This document shows, one piece after another, positions 1 to 4,628 of a stretch of DNA of 5,206 bases. The notes under the pieces were generated by a model. It ran no database searches. It saw nothing but the letters and a program-made list of their open reading frames with translations, and was not told the DNA's origin. The stretch lies in the NCBI GenBank assembly GCA_006515795.1, contig VFMC01000148.1, positions 1-5,206 of the forward strand, in the 5' to 3' direction. The position numbers and the translations under genes are program-made. Origin of the DNA: Acidimicrobiaceae bacterium. Its GTDB lineage: Bacteria > Actinomycetota > Acidimicrobiia > Acidimicrobiales > Ilumatobacteraceae. Position 1 is the first letter of the stretch; each line of letters starts with the position of its first letter.

Positions 1-274
1 CATCATCCTCGCTCCCGTGGTCTCGGAGAAGAGCTACGGCCTCATCGAGCAGGGTGTCTACACCTTCAGGGTGCACCCGAGCGCCAGCAAGCCCGAGATC
101 CACGACGCGGTCGAGGCGATCTGGGGCGTGCAGGTCGTGAAGGTCAACACCCTCAACCGCCACGGCAAGAAGACGCGGGCGCGCAAGTCGAATCGAACAG
201 GATCCAAGCCCGACACCAAGCGGGCCATCGTCACCCTCGCAGCGGGCAATGAGATCCCGCTGTTCGAGAACTGA
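1..274 (+). CDS. rplW: 50S ribosomal protein L23, 5' end missing
   Basis: L23 binds 23S rRNA domain III beside the polypeptide exit and is the docking site for trigger factor and SRP. The reading frame is open from base 2 and stops with TGA at 272-274, giving 90 visible residues. Only a short N-terminal piece, roughly 5-10 residues judging from relatives, is lost upstream. The segment APVVSEKSYGL is the classic L23 N-terminal motif, and its Val-Ser-Glu (Glu codon at 26-28) matches the trigger-factor contact around Glu18 of E. coli L23. VVKVNTLNRHGKKTR is the basic rRNA-binding region, and KRAIVTLAAGNEIPLF near the C-terminus fits the family signature. The ATG inside neighbouring frames and the GTG at 17 are not the true start, because conserved residues lie upstream of it. 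rplB follows after 11 bases. Identity is secure; only the start is unseen. Confidence 0.96.
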   Translation, partial: IILAPVVSEKSYGLIEQGVYTFRVHPSASKPEIHDAVEAIWGVQVVKVNTLNRHGKKTRARKSNRTGSKPDTKRAIVTLAAGNEIPLFEN

Positions 275-285
275 GGTCTGAGGTC
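272..285 (+). promoter_or_regulatory. Tandem TGAGGTC heptamer in the rplW-rplB gap, containing the rplB ribosome binding site
   Basis: TGAGGTC occurs twice back to back (272-278 and 279-285), directly followed by the rplB ATG. The first copy includes the rplW stop codon and supplies GAGGT at 273-277, with a normal eight-base spacing. The second copy's GAGGT ends one base before the ATG, too close to serve this start. The repeat is seen directly; any regulatory role is inference. Confidence 0.7.
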
Positions 286-1122
286 ATGGCCATTCGTTCC
301 CGCAAGCCCACCAGCCCAGGTCGTCGTTTCCAGACGAGCTCCGACTTCTCGGAGATCACCAAGACGACGCCCGAGAAGTCCCTGCTGGCACCCACCCACA
401 AGACAGGCGGGCGCAACGTCTACGGTCGCAAGACCGCCCGCCACCGCGGTGGCGGCCACAAGCGTCAGTATCGACTCGTCGACTTCAAGCGGGTGAAGGA
501 CGACGTCACCGCCAAGGTCGCGGCCATCGAGTACGACCCGAACCGCACCTGCCGGATCGCACTGCTGCACTACGCCGACGGCGAGAAGGCCTACATCCTG
601 GCGCCGAAGGGTCTCAACGTGGGCATGCACGTCGCCAGCGGTCACGGCGCCGACATCAAGCCCGGCAACGCGCTACCGCTGCGGTTCATCCCCGTGGGTA
701 CCACCGTGCACAACGTCGAGCTCCGCCCCGGCCAGGGCGGCAAGATCGCCCGCTCGGCCGGCATGGCCGTGCAGCTGGTCGCCAAGGAAGGCGACTTCGC
801 CACTTTGCGCATGCCCTCCACCGAGATGCGTCGCGTGCTCATCGACTGCCGCGCCACCGTCGGCGAGGTCGGCAACAGCGAGCACGAGCTGATCAAGATC
901 GGCAAGGCGGGCCGCAACCGCTGGAAGGGCCGTCGCCCGCAGACCCGCGGTGTGGCCATGAACCCGGTCGACCACCCACTCGGCGGCGGCGAGGGCCGGA
1001 CGTCGGGCGGTCGTCCCGCGGTGTCGCCGTGGGGCAAGCCCGAGGGGCGCACTCGCAACAAGAAGAAGGCATCGCAGCAGCTGATCGTGCGCCGTCGTCG
1101 CACGAGCAAGGGCCGGAGGTAG
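286..1122 (+). CDS. rplB: 50S ribosomal protein L2
   Basis: L2 is a primary 23S rRNA-binding protein needed for subunit association and peptidyl-transferase assembly. The product has 278 residues, a normal length for the family (273 in E. coli). Visible motifs are KPTSPGRR at 7-14, the OB-fold segment HRGGGHKRQYRLVDFKR at 53-69, EYDPNR at 82-87, ILAPKGL at 104-110, GNALPLRFIPVGTTVHNVEL at 127-146, GEVGNSEH at 193-200, GKAGRNRWKGRRP at 206-218, then MNPVDH at 225-230. The next residues read PLGGGEGR, where nearly all L2 proteins I recall have PHGGGEGR, so the usual His is Leu232. The basic C-terminus RRRRTSKGRR is typical. The start ATG has a GAGGT at 273-277, eight bases upstream and overlapping the rplW stop. 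rpsS follows after 6 bases. Identity is certain. Confidence 0.99.
   Translation: MAIRSRKPTSPGRRFQTSSDFSEITKTTPEKSLLAPTHKTGGRNVYGRKTARHRGGGHKRQYRLVDFKRVKDDVTAKVAAIEYDPNRTCRIALLHYADGEKAYILAPKGLNVGMHVASGHGADIKPGNALPLRFIPVGTTVHNVELRPGQGGKIARSAGMAVQLVAKEGDFATLRMPSTEMRRVLIDCRATVGEVGNSEHELIKIGKAGRNRWKGRRPQTRGVAMNPVDHPLGGGEGRTSGGRPAVSPWGKPEGRTRNKKKASQQLIVRRRRTSKGRR
1115..1120 (+). promoter_or_regulatory. Ribosome binding site of rpsS
   Basis: GGAGGT matches the anti-Shine-Dalgarno sequence and lies eight bases before the rpsS ATG. Its last base is the first base of the rplB stop codon. Confidence 0.85.
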
Positions 1123-1128
1123 ACCACC

Positions 1129-1413
1129 ATGTCACGCAGTCTCAAGAAGGGCCCGTTCGTCGACGACCATCTGCTCAAGAAGGTCGATGCGCAGAACGCG
1201 GTCGGCGAGCGCAAGGTCATCAAGACCTGGAGCCGTCGCAGCACGATCATCCCCGACATGGTCGGCCACACCATCGCCGTCCACGACGGTCGCAAGCACG
1301 TGCCGGTGTACGTCACCGAGAGCATGGTCGGTCACAAGCTGGGCGAGTTCAGCCCGACCCGCACCTTCAAGTACCACGCCGGCCAAGAGAAGAACACGAA
1401 GGGTCGCCGCTGA
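1129..1413 (+). CDS. rpsS: 30S ribosomal protein S19
   Basis: S19 sits in the head of the small subunit with S13, near the A-site tRNA and the bridge to L5. The product has 94 residues, close to the usual 92-93. It opens with MSRSLKKGPFVDDHLLKKV, the highly conserved S19 start, followed by KTWSRRSTIIPDMVGHTIAV at 32-51. The family signature runs from Asp53-Gly54 to Ser75-Pro76-Thr77, containing HVPVYVTESMVGHKLGEF. The C-terminal RTFKYHAGQEKNTKGRR is the flexible basic tail. A perfect GGAGGT lies at 1115-1120, eight bases before the ATG and overlapping the rplB stop TAG. The stop TGA overlaps the rplV start by one base (TGATG), suggesting coupled translation. Nothing unusual in the protein. 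Confidence 0.99.
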   Translation: MSRSLKKGPFVDDHLLKKVDAQNAVGERKVIKTWSRRSTIIPDMVGHTIAVHDGRKHVPVYVTESMVGHKLGEFSPTRTFKYHAGQEKNTKGRR

Positions 1414-2063
1414 TGACCGGTCCGAAGCTCAACGAGAAGTCGTTCGTCGTCGGCGAACGCAGTGGCACCAAGGCCAGCGCGCTGTACGTGCGCTCCGGTG
1501 CATGGAAGGCACGCGCCGTACTCGACCTGATCCGGGGCCTCCCCGTGAAGCAAGCCGACGAGGTGCTGCAGTTCACCGATCGCGAAGTTGCCGGCACCAT
1601 CCGCAAGGTGCTCGCATCGGCCGTTGCCAATGCGGTGCACAACGACGAGCAAGACGCCGACGAGCTCTACATCAAGGCGTGCTTCGCCGACGAGGGCCCG
1701 ACGATCAAGCGGTTCACGCCACGTGCCCGCGGCCGGGCCGGCGCGATCAAGAAGCGCTCCAGCCACATCACGATCATCGTCGGCCGTCTCGATGATGCTC
1801 GCCTCGAAGTGATCCAGGCTCGCGCCGCGAAGCACGGCACAGCGGGCCGCCGTCGTGGAGCCGCCGCCGGCGGTACCACCGCATCGCGTCGTGAGCGCGT
1901 CGAACGCAGCCGTCAGCGCGCCGCCGGGCTCAAGGGTGCCGACGTGGTCGACGACGCCGTCGACGACGAGCTGGTCGACGACGAGCTGGTCGAAGCACCC
2001 GAGCTGATCGAAGCACCCGAGACAGCCGCAGACGACACCGAACCAGAGACGGAAGGCAACTGA
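1413..2063 (+). CDS. rplV: 50S ribosomal protein L22 with long acidic C-terminal tail
   Basis: L22 binds 23S rRNA, and its long beta-hairpin lines the nascent-peptide tunnel, where macrolide resistance changes are known in other bacteria. The product has 216 residues, against about 110 for E. coli. The conserved core spans roughly residues 20-135: ALYVRSGAWKARAVLDLIRG at 23-42 and the hairpin/signature region from ACFADEGPTIKRF (89-101) to HITIIVG (118-124). An N-terminal extension of about 20 residues precedes it. After the core comes a basic Ala/Arg/Gly-rich linker (137-174), then a strongly acidic tail (175-216) holding DDELV twice and EAPE twice. The start ATG overlaps the rpsS stop (TGATG), with a weak GAAGGG at 1398-1403. 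The frame stays open further upstream to 1029, but that part lies inside rplB and rpsS and lacks L22 similarity. Actinobacterial L22 proteins often carry extensions; this one is notable for its acidic repeats. Confidence 0.97.
   Translation: MTGPKLNEKSFVVGERSGTKASALYVRSGAWKARAVLDLIRGLPVKQADEVLQFTDREVAGTIRKVLASAVANAVHNDEQDADELYIKACFADEGPTIKRFTPRARGRAGAIKKRSSHITIIVGRLDDARLEVIQARAAKHGTAGRRRGAAAGGTTASRRERVERSRQRAAGLKGADVVDDAVDDELVDDELVEAPELIEAPETAADDTEPETEGN
1962..1991 (+). repeat. rplV: Two exact 15-base tandem copies in the rplV tail
   Basis: GACGACGAGCTGGTC occurs at 1962-1976 and 1977-1991, encoding DDELV-DDELV (residues 184-193). The identity at every base, including third codon positions, suggests a recent duplication rather than selection on protein sequence alone. 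Confidence 0.95.
1992..2021 (+). repeat. rplV: 12-base direct repeat in the rplV tail
   Basis: GAAGCACCCGAG occurs at 1992-2003 and 2010-2021, separated by CTGATC, encoding EAPE-LI-EAPE. It directly follows the 15-base repeat and continues the acidic low-complexity tail. Confidence 0.93.
2051..2056 (+). promoter_or_regulatory. Ribosome binding site of rpsC
   Basis: GGAAGG lies within the last codons of rplV, eight bases before the rpsC ATG, and supports that start. Confidence 0.7.
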
Positions 2064-2064
2064 C

Positions 2065-2943
2065 ATGGGCCAGAAGATCAACCCGTACGGCTTCCGCCTG
2101 GGCATCACCACCGATCGGAAGAGCCGCTGGTTCTCCGACCGCCAGTACAAGGAGTACCTCACCGAGGACTGGAAGATCCGCCGCGCCCTGATGGCCAAGC
2201 TCGAGACGGCCGCCGTCAGCCGGATCGAGATCGAGCGCACTCGCGACAAGGTGCGCGTCGACATCCACACCGCCCGCCCGGGCATCGTGATCGGTCGTCG
2301 TGGCGCTCAGGCCGACGAGCTGCGTCAGCTGCTCACCCAGATCACCGGTCAGCCGAAGGTCCAGCTCAACATCGTCGAGATCAAGAGCCCCGAGCTCGAC
2401 GCGGCCCTCATCGCCCAGGGCGTTGCCGATCAGCTCGTAAATCGCATCGCCTTCCGGCGGGCGATGAAGCGCGCCGTGCAGAACGCCCAGCGCGCCGGTG
2501 CGCTCGGAATCCGGGTGCAGTGCTCGGGTCGTCTCGGCGGCGCCGAGATGAGCCGCACCGAGTGGTACCGCGAGGGCCGTGTCCCGCTGCACACGCTTCG
2601 TGCCGACATCGACTACGGCATGCGCGAGGCCCGTACCTCGAGCGGCCGAGTGGGCGTGAAGGTGTGGATCTACAAAGGCGACATCGTCCCCTACAAGTCG
2701 CTCACCGACGACAAGATCAGCCGTGAAGCCGCAATGGCCGTCGGTGAGACCTCGGGTTCGGCCACGCCGCGCAAGGTCGTGTCCTCGGTCGGCCCACGTC
2801 GCACCGACGAGCTCGAGGGCGAGGCCGCTCCGCTGATCAAGGAAGCCGATCCCGAGCTCGAGAAGTTGCTCGACGAAGAGGAAGACATCGCCCGCCGTAC
2901 CCACGAAGGGCACGAAGCACCTCACTTCCGTGGGGAGGACTGA
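2065..2943 (+). CDS. rpsC: 30S ribosomal protein S3
   Basis: S3 forms part of the mRNA entry channel and contributes to the ribosomal helicase activity. The product has 292 residues, against 233 in E. coli. It starts with MGQKINPYGFRLGI, the standard S3 N-terminus. The type II KH domain contains HTARPGIVIGRRG at 68-80, with the GRRG loop at 77-80. FRRAMKRAVQNAQRAGALGI spans 130-149, and its Arg131, Arg132 and Lys135 match the E. coli helicase residues. The C-terminal domain signature runs from SGRLGGAEMSRTEWYREGRV (154-173) to GVKVWIYKGD (197-206). Beyond about residue 215 lies an extra tail of some 75 residues, acidic in its second half (ELEKLLDEEEDIARR at 264-278). GGAAGG at 2051-2056 is eight bases before the ATG. 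The gap from rplV is one base. Confidence 0.99.
   Translation: MGQKINPYGFRLGITTDRKSRWFSDRQYKEYLTEDWKIRRALMAKLETAAVSRIEIERTRDKVRVDIHTARPGIVIGRRGAQADELRQLLTQITGQPKVQLNIVEIKSPELDAALIAQGVADQLVNRIAFRRAMKRAVQNAQRAGALGIRVQCSGRLGGAEMSRTEWYREGRVPLHTLRADIDYGMREARTSSGRVGVKVWIYKGDIVPYKSLTDDKISREAAMAVGETSGSATPRKVVSSVGPRRTDELEGEAAPLIKEADPELEKLLDEEEDIARRTHEGHEAPHFRGED
2932..2939 (+). promoter_or_regulatory. Ribosome binding site of rplP
   Basis: GGGGAGGA lies in the last codons of rpsC. Its GGAGG core ends seven bases before the rplP ATG and confirms the MLMPRK start. Confidence 0.85.
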
Positions 2944-2945
2944 CC

Positions 2946-3362
2946 ATGTTGATGCCGCGCAAAGTCGCACACCGCAAGCACCACCGGGGCCGCACGACGG
3001 GCCTCGCCAAGGGTGGCTCCAACCTCGCCTTCGGCGAGTACGGCATCCAGGCGCTCGAGCCGGGTTGGCTCAGCGCCCGCCAGATCGAGGCAGCACGTAT
3101 CGCCATGACCCGCGCCATCAAGCGCGGCGGCAAGGTGTGGATCAACGTCTTCCCCGACAAGCCCGTCACGAAGAAGCCTGCCGAGACGCGCATGGGCTCC
3201 GGCAAGGGCAACCCCGAGTTCTGGGTCGCCGTCGTCAAGCCCGGTCGGGTGCTGTTCGAGCTGTCGTTCCCCGACGAGGCGACAGCGAAGGCTGCGCTCG
3301 AGAAGGCGATCCAGAAGCTGCCGATCAAGGCCCGGATCATCACCCGCGAGGAGGTCTACTGA
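2946..3362 (+). CDS. rplP: 50S ribosomal protein L16
   Basis: L16 binds 23S rRNA near the A site and the 5S rRNA side of the large subunit, helping tRNA accommodation. The product has 138 residues, a normal length. It begins MLMPRKVAHRKHHRGR, as expected for an L16 of actinobacterial type. GLAKGGSNLAFGEYGIQAL (19-37), ARQIEAARIAMTRAIKRGGK (44-63) and WINVFPDKPVTKKPAETRMG (65-84) follow. The second family signature is RMGSGKGNPEFWVAVVKPGR at 82-101. Arg82 aligns with E. coli Arg81, which is hydroxylated there; no matching hydroxylase is visible in this window. LPIKARIITRE is the typical C-terminus. A strong GGGGAGGA at 2932-2939 precedes the ATG, and the stop overlaps the rpmC start by one base. 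Confidence 0.99.
   Translation: MLMPRKVAHRKHHRGRTTGLAKGGSNLAFGEYGIQALEPGWLSARQIEAARIAMTRAIKRGGKVWINVFPDKPVTKKPAETRMGSGKGNPEFWVAVVKPGRVLFELSFPDEATAKAALEKAIQKLPIKARIITREEVY
3349..3355 (+). promoter_or_regulatory. Ribosome binding site of rpmC
   Basis: AGGAGGT lies six bases before the rpmC ATG, within the codons for the last residues of L16 (Glu-Glu-Val). It decides the ATG at 3362 over longer upstream readings. Confidence 0.85.
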
Positions 3363-3577
3363 TGGCCAAGTCCACCACTGAACTGAGCGAGCTCGATCTT
3401 GCCGCCCTCGTCGAGGAGCTGCGCGCGAGCAAGCAGGAGTCGTTGAACCTGCGGTTCCGCAACGCCACCGGCCAGCTCGACAACAACGCCGAGATCCGCA
3501 CCGTGCGCCGCCAGATCGCGCGCATCAACACCTACATCCGTCAGCGTGAGATCGCTGCCGCCGAGAGCGGGAACTGA
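3362..3577 (+). CDS. rpmC: 50S ribosomal protein L29
   Basis: L29 is a small two-helix protein at the polypeptide exit next to L23, where it contributes to the docking area for nascent-chain factors. The product has 71 residues, within the usual 60-80. The first helix is ELSELDLAALVEELRASKQE (7-26), followed by the family core LNLRFRNATGQLDNNAEIR (28-46) and the second helix RTVRRQIARINTYIRQREI (46-64). This is the expected NxxxIRxVRRxIARI pattern. The start ATG overlaps the rplP stop (TGATG), and an excellent AGGAGGT lies at 3349-3355, six bases upstream. A longer reading in the same frame runs back inside rplP and rpsC and is not coding. The next gene, rpsQ, begins one base after the stop. 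Confidence 0.98.
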   Translation: MAKSTTELSELDLAALVEELRASKQESLNLRFRNATGQLDNNAEIRTVRRQIARINTYIRQREIAAAESGN

Positions 3578-3578
3578 G

Positions 3579-3947
3579 ATGGCCGAAGACACCGTCACCA
3601 CACCGTCGGCCGATGCCGACAACACCGAGCCGGCAACCGTCGCGCCCGATACCGCCGCGCCCGACACGACAGCGCCCGACGCCGCCGCTGGCAGCGATCG
3701 TGGCGCCCGCAAGGTCCGCGAGGGCTTGGTCGTCTCGAACAAGATGGAGAAGACCGCCGTGGTCGCCGTCATCGAGCGGGTCCGTCACCCCAAGTACGGC
3801 AAGTTCATGATGCGCACGAAGAAGCTGTACGCCCACGACGAGACCAACGACGCCAACATCGGCGACAAGGTCCGTGTCATGGAAACCCGCCCGCTCAGCA
3901 AGAACAAGCGCTGGCGCGTCGTGGAGATCCTGGAAAGGGCGAAGTGA
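3579..3947 (+). CDS. rpsQ: 30S ribosomal protein S17 with acidic N-terminal extension
   Basis: S17 is a primary 16S rRNA-binding protein of the 30S body with an OB fold. The product has 122 residues, against about 84 in E. coli. The canonical S17 part occupies roughly 44-122: RKVREGLVVSNKMEKTAVVA at 44-63, RVRHPKYGKF at 67-76, the signature GDKVRVMETRPLS at 95-107, and the KRWRVVEILERAK end. Before it lies an Ala/Pro/Asp/Thr-rich stretch of about 43 residues, with APDTA, APDTT and APDAA in tandem at 22-36. I chose ATG 3579 because it sits one base after the rpmC stop, as close as other junctions here. A GTG at 3546 would overlap rpmC and add nothing conserved. No strong ribosome binding site is seen (only AGCGGG at 3566-3571), so translation may depend on reinitiation after rpmC. 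The start is the less certain part. Confidence 0.96.
   Translation: MAEDTVTTPSADADNTEPATVAPDTAAPDTTAPDAAAGSDRGARKVREGLVVSNKMEKTAVVAVIERVRHPKYGKFMMRTKKLYAHDETNDANIGDKVRVMETRPLSKNKRWRVVEILERAK
3642..3686 (+). repeat. rpsQ: Three imperfect 15-base units in the rpsQ N-terminal extension
   Basis: Units begin at 3642, 3657 and 3672. Each starts GCGCCCGA, followed by a variable end, and they encode APDTA, APDTT and APDAA. Differences between the units suggest an older expansion than the exact repeat in rplV. Confidence 0.9.
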
Positions 3948-3951
3948 CCTC

Positions 3952-4320
3952 ATGATCCAGCAGGAATCCCGTCTCCGTGTCGCCGACAACAGCGGCGCCA
4001 AAGAAGTGCTCTGCATCAAGGTGCTCGGCGGTACTCGCCGCCGCTACGCCTCGATCGGCGACATCTTCGTGGCCGCCGTGAAAGACGCCATCCCGGGCGC
4101 CGGCGTGAAGAAGGGCGACGTCGTCAAGTGCGTCGTCGTCAGGGTCAAGAAGGAGAAGCGCCGTCCCGACGGCAGCTACATCCGTTTCGACGAGAACGCC
4201 GCAGTCATCATCAAAGACGACCTCACCCCGCGGGGCACGCGCATCTTCGGGCCCGTCGGCCGCGAGTTGCGCGACAAGAAGTTCATGCGCATCGTCTCGC
4301 TGGCTCCGGAGGTGCTCTGA
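3952..4320 (+). CDS. rplN: 50S ribosomal protein L14
   Basis: L14 binds 23S rRNA at the intersubunit face and forms a bridge with 16S rRNA; it is also the docking site of the silencing factor RsfS in other bacteria. The product has 122 residues, exactly the common family length, which supports this ATG. Motifs: MIQQESRLRVADNSGAKEVL at 1-20, KVLGGTRRRYASIGD at 23-37, then the signature region VVVRVKKEKRRPDGSYIRFD at 61-80 with NAAVII at 82-87. RGTRIFGPVGRELRDKKFMR follows at 94-113, and SLAPEVL ends the protein. Upstream, GGAAAGG at 3932-3938 is 13 bases from the start, so the binding site is poorly placed. This gene opens the spc operon in E. coli, but here only 4 bases separate it from rpsQ. 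Confidence 0.99.
   Translation: MIQQESRLRVADNSGAKEVLCIKVLGGTRRRYASIGDIFVAAVKDAIPGAGVKKGDVVKCVVVRVKKEKRRPDGSYIRFDENAAVIIKDDLTPRGTRIFGPVGRELRDKKFMRIVSLAPEVL
4308..4313 (+). promoter_or_regulatory. Ribosome binding site of rplX
   Basis: GGAGGT lies nine bases before the rplX ATG, inside the last codons of rplN (Pro-Glu-Val-Leu). Confidence 0.8.
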
Positions 4321-4322
4321 CC

Positions 4323-4628
4323 ATGAAGCTGAAGAAGGGCGACACCGTCGTCGTCATCGCTGGCAAGGACAAGGGCAAGGAGGGCGCAATCGCCCAGGTC
4401 TTCCCGTCCGACAACCAGGTCATCGTCAGTGGCGTCAACACCGCCAAGAAGCATCAGAAGGCTCGCGCCGCCAACCAGCAGGGCGGCATCATCGACCGCG
4501 ACATGCCGGTCGACGCGAGCAACGTGATGCTCATCCACAAGGGCAAGCCCACCCGCGTGGGCTATGGCACCGACGCGGCCGGCAAGAAGGTCCGAATCGC
4601 CAAGCGCACCGGAGAGGTGATCGGGTGA
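4323..4628 (+). CDS. rplX: 50S ribosomal protein L24
   Basis: L24 is an assembly-initiating 23S rRNA-binding protein located near the tunnel exit. The product has 101 residues, near the usual 100-105. The KOW motif is plain at the N-terminus: KKGDTVVVIAGKDKGKEGAI at 4-23, with the family signature GDTVVVIAGKDKGKEGAI. VSGVNTAKKHQKARAANQQG (35-54) and GGIIDRDMPVDASNVMLI (54-71) are standard. The next stretch, HKGKPTRVGYG, lacks the CxxC pair seen in some L24 proteins, so no zinc site is expected. GGAGGT at 4308-4313 lies nine bases before the ATG. The gene starts two bases after rplN and overlaps rplE by four bases. Confidence 0.99.
   Translation: MKLKKGDTVVVIAGKDKGKEGAIAQVFPSDNQVIVSGVNTAKKHQKARAANQQGGIIDRDMPVDASNVMLIHKGKPTRVGYGTDAAGKKVRIAKRTGEVIG
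4611..4617 (+). promoter_or_regulatory. Ribosome binding site deciding the GTG start of rplE
   Basis: GGAGAGG lies seven bases before the GTG at 4625, in the last codons of rplX. No ATG is available in frame before conserved L5 residues, so this site and the GTGA overlap define the start. Confidence 0.75.

Noticed and set aside
1029..1412. Upstream in-frame extension of rplV from a GTG at 1029
   Set aside because: It overlaps rplB and rpsS in another frame and encodes low-complexity His/Arg/Gln-rich sequence. The ATG at 1413 in the TGATG overlap fits the family.
1930..2970. Long reverse-strand open frames, up to 346 codons (1930-2970, 1332-2285, 642-1325, 58-645)
   Set aside because: They lie opposite highly conserved ribosomal protein genes. 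Open antisense frames are common in G+C-rich DNA, and their translations show no recognisable domain.
2930..3361. ATG at 2930 as the start of a larger protein ending in L29
   Set aside because: The added part is rplP read in a different frame. rpmC has its own AGGAGGT and an ATG overlapping the rplP stop.
3546..3578. GTG at 3546 as an earlier rpsQ start
   Set aside because: It would overlap rpmC by 32 bases, has no ribosome binding site and adds residues unrelated to S17.
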